Under the pieces are notes generated by a model that worked only from the letters and a program-made list of their open reading frames with translations, did no database searches and was not told the DNA's origin. From Camellia lanceoleosa (lineage: Eukaryota > Streptophyta > Magnoliopsida > Ericales > Theaceae), in NCBI GenBank assembly GCA_025200525.1, contig CM045770.1, forward strand, positions 131,840,200 to 131,904,199: a stretch of 64,000 nt of DNA, written 5' to 3'. Within the stretch, counting starts at the first letter, position 1, and every line of letters begins with the position of its first letter. Positions 43,697 to 53,707 of the stretch are shown here, piece after piece. The translations under genes were made by a program, and so were the position numbers.

Positions 43697-44607
43697 TGTT
43701 AGGTCCCTTTAGTCTTGTCAATTCCGCGAACAAACATGGTTTATCGAGTTGTAACTGTTCCTGGAAATTTGTCTTGCTCGCTCGAGCGAAGGACTCTTGG
43801 CTCAAGCGAAGAAACTTTGATCCCAGTAGTTTTCACTGTCTACAAAAATATTGGGAAAGAATTTTGTGCGCTCGAGCGAACCTTTTGGTGGCTCGAGCAA
43901 AGGCACTTAAGGAATACATGCAAATATGTCTCTTTGCTAGAGTGAGAGATCCTTCACTTGAGCGACCATCGCGACTCTGTTTGCTATAAAGCTGCGTTTC
44001 AGTCAGAATTTAAGGTATAACTTCTAGATATTCTTTTTAGGGTTTTAGGGTTTTCTTCTGGTGGTTTGTCCCTTTTTTTTTTTGATTTCTTTGTGAGTTT
44101 ATTCATGGATCAAAAGAGTTAAAATCAAAGGGTTGTCAGTTTGTTTTTATTAATACAAGAGAGTTGTTCTTCTTAAGATTCCGGAGATTCAAGCGTGGAG
44201 TATTCGAAGGAGTTCGAAGCTATGCATGGTCGTTGATTCGACGTGGATGTTATGGATTCAACATCAAATTGATCAATTTTGAGATGAAAGTGGTGGTGAA
44301 AGAGATATAGATTGTTGAAGACAAATTGACAGAGTTTGGGTAATTTGTTTGATAATTTTGTATTCTTTCTTTCTTTCATAGTGGATTTACTAGCGGCGTT
44401 TCACCTGTGGTTTTTTAATCACAATTGGAGGTGTTCCAATTGTAATTTTTTCACGTAAAAATCGGTTGTGTCGATTTATTATTTTTAAAGCAACAATCTA
44501 AATCACTTTTGTATGTGCTAGATGATTTAGATTATTAGTTTTAATTGTTTCGTATGTGCAATTAATTCTGATCTAAATCACGAATCACGAATCACTTAGG
44601 TTTTTTA
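43697..44607 (+). repeat. Element B 3' LTR
   Basis: 911 bp, TGTTAGGTCCC...GGTTTTTTA. U3 holds GCTCGAGCG at 43780-43788 and further CTCGAGCG/CTCAAGCG words to about 43970; TATA box GCTATAAAGC at 43983-43992. The last bases differ from the 5' copy by one C-to-T change that removes the terminal CA. The CATAG duplication follows. Confidence 0.95.
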
Positions 44608-45333
44608 CATAGTAATAATCGACTTTGATATGCTTGGACCTGGCATGGAAAACAGGATTACTAGTTAAAGAGATAGCAGAGAGGTTATCACACTACAAAG
44701 TGGGAACAGCTGCAGCCACATGCAAGTCTTTGAGAAGCAAGCCAACTGAGCTCAACGACAGTCTGAGCTAGAGCTCTATATTCAGCTTCAGTGGATGAGC
44801 GAGAAAAAGTGTTTTGCTTGCAAACCATGAAATCAAGTTAGAACCTATAAAAACACAATACCTAATTGTTGATCTTCGATCAATAGAGAACTACTAGCCC
44901 AATCGGAGTTTGAAAAGACATTGAGAACAAGAGAGCTAGAGAAAAATTCAAGAACATGTGTTAAAGTGCCTTTCAAATACCTAAGGCGTTTAATAATTGC
45001 AAAATGACAAGTCAAAGGTTTATGCATGAACTGACAAGCATAATTCACTACAAAACTGAGGTCAAGTCGAGTAATAGTTAAGTATTGAAGAGCCCCAACC
45101 AATGATCGATAGAAGGAAGGATTGGAGAAGGGGTCATTAGAATCAGAAGAAGAAGGTAGCTCAAGAGCTATAGAAGAGGAATAAGTTTTGCAATCTATCA
45201 TGCCAGCTTTGGCAAGAAGCTCAGAAGCATGTTTATGTTGAGAGAGACAACAAACATCAAGGGAGATAGTGACAGAGATGCCAATAAAGTAATTCAAGTA
45301 GCCCAGCTCTTTCATGGAAAAACTAGAATGCAT
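44608..45333 (-). pseudogene. Element C pol, RT C-terminus and RNase H start
   Basis: Minus-strand frame from 45333: KELGYLNYFIGISV, HKHASELLAKAGMIDCKT, YRSLVGALQYLTITRLDLSFVVNYACQFM and IIKRLRYLKGTLTHVLEF, then FSNSDWASS, the RT-RNase H connection and first RNase H Asp of copia elements. At about 44845 the frame ends; the Glu region (STEAEYRAL, on the minus strand near 44780-44800) can be read in another frame. At 44608 it is cut by element B and continues at 28951. Confidence 0.9.
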
Positions 45334-45960
45334 TTTAGAAATAAGAGAAGTAGTAGAAGTGGAATTATTGCCAGTTAAGAGAATGTCATCTACATAGATG
45401 AGAATTATGGTAAGGGAGGTAGAAGTCTTGTGAACAAAAAGAGAGGAGTCACAATGACTAGCTGTAAAACCATTTTAAAGAAGAATTGAGAAAAAGTGGA
45501 AAACTGGGCTCTAGGAGCCTATTTAAGACCATATAGGGCTTTTTGCAATTTGCAAACCAGCTGAGGGTGAGATGAATCAACAAATCCTTGTGGTTTGATC
45601 ATATAGACTTCTTCTTCAAGAATCCCATGAAGAAAAGCATTTGAAATATCAAATTGTCTGATGGACCATCCAAAATGCAAGGCAAAATATAGAAGAACAC
45701 GAATTGAGGGTTGTTTGGCTACAGGACTACAGGTTTCCTAGTAGTTAAGCCTCTTGAAGGTAACCCTTAGCCACTAGTCTTGCCTTAGACTTGGCAATAG
45801 ACCCATCTAAGTTCTTCACCAGAACACCCATTTACAACCTATTGCTTGCTTGTCAAGAGGCAAATGAACTAAAGATCAGGTCTCTTGCTTTTGAAAAGCC
45901 CGAAACTCCTTAAGCATAACTTTGGACCAAGTTGGAAACAATGATGCTTCAGCAAAGGTA
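45334..45960 (-). pseudogene. Element C pol, reverse transcriptase palm
   Basis: Minus strand carries IRQFDISNAFLHGILEEEVYMIKPQGFVDSSHPQLVCKL and LYGLK with a stop next to APRAQF (normally APRAWF), then ILIYVDDILL with the catalytic pair at about 45388-45393. The N-terminal RT region (about 45790-45960, where FQKQET and TWSKVMLKEF are readable) is partly shifted. The active-site residues are intact; stops and shifts are not. Confidence 0.9.
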
Positions 45961-46577
45961 GCTAGTTCAGATTCAACAAAGGAAAGAAAGCCATGTGGGG
46001 AAAAATATAAAGAAGAGTGAGAAGCTTTAAATCTGGTAACCATGGTATGATTATTTTGAGTAGACAAGGATGAGGAAGAAACAGGTAAAGCAAGTAAGGC
46101 AATGTAGATAGAAAAAAAAAAAAAAAAAAAAGGAATAGAAGAACTAGGAACAATATCCAAAGGGGGCCTGATGAGCTAGGCACAACACTAGGTACAAGAG
46201 TAGGCACATCACTAGGTACATGACTATGCATACGACTAGTCATAGCTAGAGATGATGGACTAGAAAGAGGAATAGATGATGTAGTAGACACATGGAAGTG
46301 TAGGATTAGGAAAATTAGGATTGTGTGTTGAAGAAGATAAACCAAGTATGAGCTACGTAAAGAAAATGAGGACCAAAAGAAGTACTGCAACTGAACAATT
46401 GAGGGAGATGCAGGAGATGATATTGACAAGTGAACAAAAGGGAAATATTGTTCATCAAAATAACATGCCTAGACCAATTTTTTTTTTTTTTATACTAGAA
46501 ATAGCCTTTGACTGATGGATGATAACCTATAAACACACAGGGAACAAACCTATGTTGTAGTTTAGGAGAGGTGTATG
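45961..46577 (-). pseudogene. Element C pol, integrase-RT linker
   Basis: Serine/proline-rich low-complexity coding-like sequence on the minus strand, as usual for the linker between copia integrase and RT. A 20-base A run (46112-46131 in plus coordinates) marks slippage. It ends at the solo LTR insertion. Confidence 0.7.
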
Positions 46578-46582
46578 GCTTT
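46578..46582. repeat. Target-site duplication of solo LTR 3 (left)
   Basis: GCTTT, repeated at 49180-49184. Confidence 0.95.
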
Positions 46583-49179
46583 TGTGAGAACCCGAATATA
46601 CAAATAAAATAAATAATTAAATAATAATAATTTTACAAATCTCAAATATTTTATTGTGAATCTTTAAGTGCGAATTAAATATTATTGGAGGGTCTTTTAA
46701 TTAATTTTAAAACTTAAAATAAATTTATGGTGAAAGCATTTGATTTAGAGGCAAGATTTACTATTAAAATAAATAATAGTAATAATGTTAAATAATAATA
46801 ATAAGTGGATTGTTGGTTATGTATATATTGATAACAAAAAAAAAAAAAACCCTAACTCTCTTATTATTTCACAACACAACAACAACCACTTCAGGTTTTT
46901 CTTTTTCAGCTGTGAGAGATTGTGAAAGAGAGAGAGAGAGAGAGAGAGAGATAAAGAGAGTTTTCCAGCATCTTGTGGTTCTACAACTTTAAGGTATTGT
47001 TCTTCTATAATATATTATATCTATGATTATTGTGTATAGATGTTTTGGTGTATTGATTGGAAGAAAAAAAAAAAGGGTAACGGGTAGCACTGTTTCAATT
47101 GAGGATTTGGTTTTTTGGTTTTTTTATATATTATATTGAGTTAGCACTATTTCAATTATTGATGATTAATATTCTATTTGAAGTTGATGTGGAATTAAAC
47201 GGGTACATGGAGTTGGGGGTGTAATTTCTGAGTATGAAATTCTACACATAGCTACAAACTTTAAAAATCAAGAAACCATATCAAACGAATGAATTTTGAA
47301 CTGAAATTTTTACAGTAGATCAATTACATATTGAATTGCATATCTGAATTTTTTTCATAATTTTTGGGAGTCAAAATCTATATAAACTAATGCATTCAAA
47401 TCTGTCCAGAAAACTGGTTTAAAACAGTAAGTTCGGGAGTGTTGTTCTCTTTGGGTATAAATCCAAAATTATCAAATTAGCGTCATTAGAACTGGTTGTG
47501 AGCCTAGTTTCTTGCATTTTTTACCTTGCATTGATTGCTCGTGTATACTAAGAGAACCGTCAATTTCTTTAAAGTGCTGCAGAAAATAACCTGTTTAGAT
47601 ATAATTAATTGTAGATAATTATTTTGATAAACAAATCAAGTGAAACCATTTGGGTTTGAGACTTAGGGTATATTAGTTCATATCTAGAGGGTTTTAGAAT
47701 TTTTCGAACAACGTGGAGTGGGTTTTTAATTTTTAAAGTTAGCGAATAGATTGGGAAAACTAGTTTAAAATTCTGTTTTATCTTAAAGTTACTTTTAATT
47801 AAGTTTCGATTTGAACCCATGTCTTGGGTGATTTTAGACCGTGAAGAACATGAACTTAGATAATATTTAAGAGTAATGGTGAGTTGGGTTGAGCCGTGTT
47901 AGTGTGCTTTAGTTTGGGATTACTTAGTTATTATTCCTTTTAGTATGTTTGAATTAGTAGTGACGTATAGTTTCAATACTTTGTTCAGGGCACTAGTTGG
48001 GCTTTCATACTTTATCTGAGGATTATATTATTTCATTTTCAGGTGAGTAGTTTCATGCTACATATTTTTATAAATGTACCCCTACCCTGAACTGTTGGAA
48101 AATTAAATTGTTGTTTCAAGACTAAACTGTTTTGATAAATTATTATATTATCAATGGAATCAAATTATTTCTGAAACATGTGTGAACTTGGCATACTGTA
48201 AACTATTTGTTTTGGTCTCATGCTTATAATGATGAACTACCATGTTTTGCGAAACTGATGTGTATTGATTATTGGGACCATCTGTGTATTTAGTCCAGGG
48301 AAATTATTCCACTGTGTGTGGTGACTCTGGCCACTAGGGAACAGATCTGGGTTGGGCCGTGATGACTCTAGTGCTTAACGATTGTAAGGAAAAGGCCTAG
48401 GTTAACCTAGGTGACCTTCAATCGGATCGTCTTAGAGAAAAGGCCCAGGTTGCCATCTTGAGGATGACTCTTAGTTCGGTATTGGATCCAACGGGGCTTA
48501 TAGCCTTGAGAACTGTGTGGCATATTACTTATTATTTTCTTGGTACCCAGAAAATTATTGGTATTCGTGTTGTAATCTGTTTTAAGTAAAAAATGTCATT
48601 TATCATGTTCTTGAGAGACATGAGTATTTTAACTGTTGAACTGTGGAACCTTCTTTTTGAAATAGATTATTTTTATCAAAACTGTATGTCAATCTAGTTT
48701 CTGTGAGATATATCTTATTTTGGAATTGATTCTTGTTTTCAAAACTGTATCTACTATCCATGTTGCTACTCACTGAGCTATCAGCTGATTTAGTTGTTTA
48801 TCATTTCCAGGTGTTAAAAGGACTTAGAGTGGACTCATGGCATAGTGGGGACTCGATTGCATGGACCTCTAGGACATTCATTAATTTTGTTTTAGACTGT
48901 TATGTCAAGTTTGTGCATACATTGTGGTTGGGTTTGATTTGGAATTATTTTATTTTGTGGGCGGTTTGTGTCCCATTTAGTATATGTTTTTGGAAGTTGG
49001 TTGTGGTTGGTTTTGCCATTTATACTTGTGGTATGTCACTGGATTGAGTTTGGTTCTTTATTGTTGGACTATTGTATAGTTATTCAATATGTTTATGGAT
49101 TTGTGTTTAAGGCTTACGTGTGCCTTGGGCTTAGTCCCTGTGGGCCACAGCTGGTCATGCCCGGAGTTGGGGTGTGACA
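46583..49179 (+). mobile_element. Solo LTR 3 (TGTGAGAACCC family)
   Basis: 2,597 bp from TGTGAGAACCCG to GGGGTGTGACA, flanked by GCTTT on both sides. A (GA)n tract lies at 46926-46951. No internal domain is present. Its ends differ from the element A family (TGTAACAACCC / GGGTCGTGACA), but the length and terminal style suggest another Ty3 family with long LTRs. It splits element C in the integrase-RT linker region. Confidence 0.9.
46926..46951. repeat. (GA)n microsatellite in solo LTR 3
   Basis: About 13 uninterrupted GA units, about 340 bp into the LTR. Confidence 0.9.
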
Positions 49180-49722
49180 GCTTTAGCCAAGGGTTACACC
49201 TGCAACCAAAAGTCCTGAGAAGAGTATCAAGGGAATGATGATAAAGAACCTCAAAAGGTATTTTAAAATTCAACTTAGCAACAGGCAATCAATTTATGAG
49301 CATGACAATTATAGCTAAGGCATCAAACCAAAAGGTAAGAGGCATAGAAGAGTGAGGCATGAGGGCAATGGTGGTTTCAACTATGTACCTATGCTTCCTC
49401 TCAGCCACTCCATTTTGGATTGAAGTGTGAGGGCAAGTTAACTGATGTATGTTGCCTTTATTAGTGAGAAATTTTTGAAATTTAAGAGTAAGATATTCAC
49501 CCCCATTGTCACTTCTAAGAATTTGAAGTTTGGTGGAGAACTGTGTCTCAACAAACACCTTAAATTCAAAGAACTTGGTGAAACCTTCACTTTTCTAGCA
49601 AAGAGGAAATAACCAAGTAAATTTATTGTAATCATCCAAGAAAATGACATAATACTTATAGCCGATAGTTGAAGGAGAAAAAGAACCCCAAAGATTTGTA
49701 TGGATAAGAGCAAGAGGCTTAT
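49180..49722 (-). pseudogene. Element C pol, integrase core
   Basis: The minus strand contains FVETQFSTKLQILRSDNGGEYLTLKFQKFL with the second catalytic Asp, SIQNGVAERKHRYIVET with the catalytic Glu, and PLTFWFDALAIIVMLIN (49289-49558). Downstream TPFEVLYHHS- and FGCRCNP-type pieces lie at about 49200-49260. The first Asp region (FSWMITI, family VDDFSRYTW) is frameshifted at about 49600-49700. Two of three acidic residues are readable in one frame. Confidence 0.9.
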
Positions 49723-50330
49723 CTACAGTGAAATTTGACAAACTAAAATAGAGTTAATGACTCTTAGACACACAACAGTGAGTACACTAACTTCCAGTCT
49801 ATGAAGACAAAAAATTCTTAGTAAAAGGAGTATTACAATGCTTAGAAAGATAGTGATGCTCCTAGAAAGAAGGTTGCCCCAATCGATAGTGACAGTTGGG
49901 AGAAGACATAGTGCTGCTTTGAAAACAACTAGGAGATGAAGGCGGAGATGCAGACAAAGGAAGATGATAGAAGCCATTGGTGTGATGACCTCTAAACAGA
50001 ATTTTCTTGGTAAGTTTGTCCTGAATTATGAAGGAATTAGCATCAAATGTTATAGTACAGATATTATCAGTTGCCAATTGATGAACTGGAAGCAAATTTG
50101 GAGTAATAGAAGGCACATAAAGAACATTGGAAAATTTAAGAGAAGAATAGGGAGTAGGAAGCAACCACTGCCAGTGTGTTGAACAAGTAAAGTGTTTCCA
50201 TCACCAACAGTAACTTGATCTTCACCTTGATAGACCTAATAGAGAGACAAATTCCCTAGATTATGAGTTATATGATCAGTAGCGGCAGAGTCAAGAAACC
50301 AATTGGCATTAGGATTGACAGGTTACGAAG
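49723..50330 (-). pseudogene. Element C protease and pre-integrase region
   Basis: Near 50250-50320 (minus strand) ANWFLDSAATDHITHNL marks the copia protease; D-S-A replaces the usual D-S-G, a variant seen in some copia lineages, so I cannot call it dead from this alone. VTVGDGNTLLV follows after a stop. From 50164, LKFSNVLYVPSITPNLLPVHQLATDN and FIIQDKLTKKILFRGHHTNGFYHLP form the pre-integrase module. The frames are broken near 49860. Confidence 0.85.
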
Positions 50331-51352
50331 AAGAAGCAACATATGCTTTGGATTGAACATTTTGAGAAGCAAAGGATTGAAAAGTGGAATCCATCATACA
50401 CCAACACTCAAAGGCTGTGTCATTCAAAATTTGACAAATAAGAGGAGATGAAGCAGCAGGAGAAGAAGAAGAACTGATATTGTTGTTGTTGTAGGATGTA
50501 TTGTAAGATATGCCTCCTCTTCCTTCTCCTCCTCCTCATTCTCATCCTTATCATCCTTTCAGATTTCCTCAAAAATATCTACCACATGCTTTATAGGAGC
50601 TTCCTCTATATGAACTGTGATTACCACTTCCTCTATCGTTTAAAGAAGAGTATTGCATGTCATTTACTAGCAACATATGCAAAAGAAAGATCAGATGTAG
50701 AAGATTGTTTGGAAGAGGCTTCGATGTGGACAGCAAAGTGCACAAATAATACAATGAGATTGATTCAGACCTAGTCTGTATAGTAATTTTAAAAGCACTA
50801 TATTCATCAAGAAACCATTGAGAATCAAAAGGATGACATCCTCATCATCAATGGGAGAATAAACCAGGGCCAATTGATCTGAATTGGCTTTGATTTGACT
50901 GAGATACTTTTCTATTGTGAAGCTTTTTTTTTTTTTTTGGATAACTGACTCAATTTTTTCTTTAGTTGATGAATGTGAGAGCGAGATAGAGAAGTAAAGA
51001 GTTTCTCCAAAGAACTCTATACCTCAAAGCTCAAATGACAATTGAACAAATATGTGAAGATTACTAGAGAGAGAGTTCCAATGATACAACTAAGTAGATG
51101 TGCATCTACTGTCATCCATTTAGCATATTCAGGATTCATAACCTCCTTGTTTAATGAATCTCGAACAATTGAAGAAGGGAACAATGAAAAACCATCAACA
51201 TAGCGGATCAATTTGGTTGCTCTCAATATATTCAATAGTTGATTCTTCCACACAATGTAATTCATACAGTCCAGTTTAACTGTAACGAAAAAACTCAAAT
51301 CGAAGATAATAAGAGTGAGATTTGGAGGAAGAGAAGCAGCGGAATCTGCCAT
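50331..51352 (-). pseudogene. Element C gag
   Basis: The minus strand starts MADSAASLPPNLTLIIFD at 51352, 36 bases after the primer site. VKLDCMNYIVWKNQLLNILRATKLIRYVDGF is the N-terminal copia Gag (UBN2-type) block. It continues EYAKWMTVDAHLLSCIIGTLS to about 51017, then frameshifts. Pieces further down (QSHCIICALCC, FLKLLYRLGL) are degenerate and no intact zinc knuckle is readable. Only the first third of Gag is clean. Confidence 0.85.
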
Positions 51353-51388
51353 TGATGCAAAGTTTGATGCTCATTGGACCTTTCAAAA

Positions 51389-51423
51389 CTCTGATACCAT
51401 GAAAACTTTCACAAAATGATGAG
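51389..51423 (-). repeat. Element C primer site and 5' LTR stub
   Basis: Minus strand TGGTATCAGAG (51389-51399) is the tRNA-iMet primer site. The next 24 bases in plus coordinates (51400-51423) match the edge of the LTR at 28534. Similarity stops there, so the rest of the 5' LTR was deleted or replaced. GAGTAAGAATCAT occurs at 51422-51434 and again near 51486-51498. Confidence 0.85.
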
Positions 51424-53030
51424 AGTAAGAATCATAAGAAAAAATTTCATAAATTTTTTTTTTTATTCATATAGAATACACCATAAGAGTAAGAATCATG
51501 TGATAATATTATTTTTGTAAATAAAACTTCTCTTTATAAATATTTTGTTTTAAAGTAAAAGTTTCACAATGAATCACATCATTTAAAGCTGAGCATGATT
51601 TGTTTGACAATCTTTATTGTATTTGAATAAATTAAATTCTGTTGTGTACTTAACAACAACTATAATACAAAAGAAATCAAGGAAATGAGAGAATTTGTTT
51701 GATTACAAAAATCAAACCAGAAGCATAAAATAAAATAAATTTATTTTGTTACCAAAACAAAATAAAAAATCTGATTTAAAAAAATAAATAAAAACAAAAA
51801 ATAAATAACTAACTAACTTGATTAATTTGTTGAATAATATTCTGATTAAGTCTAGTGTTCGACACTGTGTCCTTAAGACAGATTCATCATCTCCACCGTG
51901 TTTTCAGAATGTGGACCTCTATCTCCTAGGATGAAATGATTAACAGCAAATAATAGCAGCACTACAAATTGTTTGCCCAACGAACACACTAGGTGTTTAC
52001 ACTCTTTCTCATAGAAATTATATGCAGCAAAATGCAAAGAATTTTAGCAGAGGAGAAGTACGAAAATTGTTGTAAAAAACTAAATGAAGAATTGCTTATT
52101 TATATAGGTGAAGTGGTGGCTTGGTGGCTGCTCAATTTGAATCCAACAGGTAGCAAATCTATTTTGAACAGATACAGCACCTGTTCGGTTTGAATTTGAA
52201 TAGATAACCGAATTTGGTTTGAATCTCAAACAGATAAAATAGTTTTGGGTTTGAATCTGGACAGATTCGGATATGTCTGTACAAAATTCTGAATAGGTGC
52301 AACAATTTTGAATTCAAAAATTTAAATTTAAATTGGACAAATTTTATTTTAATAAAAAATAAAATTGAATTCAAATATTTTTGGCCCAAAAAGATTAGTA
52401 TTGGGCCGAACAAGCCCAACCTAGCCAGACGGCGGTAGTAGCGATGCGTGTGGTGATTTTTGGGTCCAATGGATCTAGCCCATTTTGCCCATAACCTCCT
52501 TCTCTATAAAACTTGGGTACCCCTTGGGGCAGACCCCAAGTTCCAATCCCATGCCTTATAAATCCACTCAAAACTTCCCATCAAATCAATGTGGGACAAG
52601 TCATTTTTCAAACCTTTAAAGATTTTCCACAAAAACTCCATTTCCATGGAGCACATTTTGGTTTCAATTTCCCATTGACTCGATAATGGTTTTGAACAAC
52701 CAAATATACCACGTGAATCATAACGCGACAAAGAACGCATTATCACTTAGATCTGCCAACTTTGGTGTACAGGTCCCACCTAAATAATAGACCAAAATTA
52801 AAAAAAAAATTCTGTTTTTACCCAAAATTTCCAAACCATTTCTACCATGATTCACATACTTGGTTTAAAAGTAAATTAGGGACCAAACTATTATGATTTT
52901 ATGCATATTATATAGTTTTTAAATACCTTCTCATCGTTTACAATATAATAAAAAAATATTATTCACAATTAAAAAATTATTTAACTGATTATTTAAAATT
53001 AATTATACAACTTTATAAGAACATGTTTAC
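51424..53030. other. AT-rich interval with a reverse LTR-like remnant
   Basis: No gene is supported. Between about 51860 and 52790 the minus strand has LTR features: a TATA-like CTATATAAATA (52098-52108), a leader, and GATGAATCTGTCTTAAGGA, related to the phrase at 2050-2070. TGTGGGACAAGTC-type sequence lies at about 52590. I cannot set its boundaries or find a partner LTR. The remainder (51424-51860 and 52790-53030) shows nothing beyond A/T-rich tracts. Confidence 0.45.
53026..53030. repeat. Target-site duplication of element H (left)
   Basis: TTTAC, repeated at 63779-63783. Confidence 0.95.
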
Positions 53031-53609
53031 TGACATGGATAGGCCCACAAGGGCCACAGCCCACCATGAGTAAACCTAGGCCCACCATTTAAACCCCATT
53101 GCATAACCCGGTTAGTAAAACCTAGCATCACTGGAAGCCAACTGGGCAGGGAAGGCCAATGATATTCGGACACACGGCAGACGCAGGACAAGCAACGTCA
53201 GCAGACAAAGATTTGCAAAGTTATTGCCACAGCACATCACCATTAATGCAGCCCATCACCATTAATGCAGCTCATCACAGCATTTATTGCGACAACACCC
53301 CCAAGCCGGAATAGCATCCCCTCACTCTGAACAAGATGAACCACGGCGTAAGCTTTCGGCGGGGAGGTCAGAACGGCTGAGACAGTGAAATGATTACCAA
53401 AGGATATAAGCAAAACTTGAAGACAAGAAGAAGGTTAAGTTCTCTATCTTTCTCTCTCACTACGTTACCTACTACATCTTCTAATTCATACACCGGAGGG
53501 TTCGCCGGGGCACTACCCCGTTCCCCGTTGGACTTGTTTGCAGGTTATCCAGTGGACCCGAGGAGCTTGGATCGGTCTAGCCCATTCACCAGGACGAACT
53601 GCATCATCA
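53031..53609 (+). repeat. Element H 5' LTR
   Basis: 579 bp, TGACATGGAT...GCATCATCA. It differs from the 3' copy by about 18 substitutions, mostly transitions, and by one extra 19-bp unit (CATCACCATTAATGCAGC repeated at 53235-53271). A weak TATA-like GATATAAGC lies at about 53403. Confidence 0.97.
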
Positions 53610-53610
53610 G

Positions 53611-53628
53611 TTGGCGCCGTCTGTGGGA
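53611..53628 (+). promoter_or_regulatory. Primer binding site of element H
   Basis: TTGGCGCCGTCTGTGGGA, one base after the LTR end. This form is common in Tat-lineage elements; I do not assign the tRNA. Confidence 0.9.
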
Positions 53629-53707
53629 ACCGGTTTGTCCGCGGCGCTTGATTGTGTTCATTGCCGGAGACCTGTTCGATAACCTTTTCACCTCATCCGT
53701 CAAGTGT

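Larger units (their letters stand above)
28952..44607 (+). mobile_element. Element B: Sirevirus-like copia element
   Basis: 15.7 kb including two nested solo LTRs; about 10.7 kb without them. LTRs of about 0.9 kb start TGTTAGGTCCC; the 3' LTR end TTTTTTA lost its CA by a C-to-T change. Order: LTR, primer site, large gag with two CCHC knuckles and a coiled coil, protease, integrase, RT, RNase H, a 1.8-kb spacer, an extra ORF, polypurine tract AAAGGGGGAGAT, LTR. The large gag, extra 3' ORF and phrases such as DDRKSTSGGCF in RNase H fit the Sirevirus (SIRE/Maximus) lineage. Many stops make it inactive. Confidence 0.95.
28534..51423 (-). mobile_element. Element C: copia element split by later insertions
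   Basis: A minus-strand Ty1/copia element whose parts lie at 28534-28951 and 44608-51423. Minus-strand order is: 5' LTR remnant (51400-51423), primer site (51389-51399), gag, protease, integrase, RT, RNase H, polypurine tract, 255-bp 3' LTR. It was cut inside RNase H by element B (CATAG duplicated) and in the integrase-RT linker by a solo LTR (GCTTT duplicated). The element alone, without insertions, is about 4.6 kb, a normal copia length. Short LTRs suggest an Ale-like lineage, but I am not sure. Confidence 0.9.

Noticed and set aside
48733..49177. 104- and 69-codon hydrophobic frames
   Set aside because: They are within solo LTR 3 and ended by its terminus; T-rich DNA gives hydrophobic codons by chance.
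52500..52800. MITE or gene fragment with TGTGGGACAAGTC
   Set aside because: No terminal inverted repeat or coding sequence found; more likely U3 of an LTR remnant.
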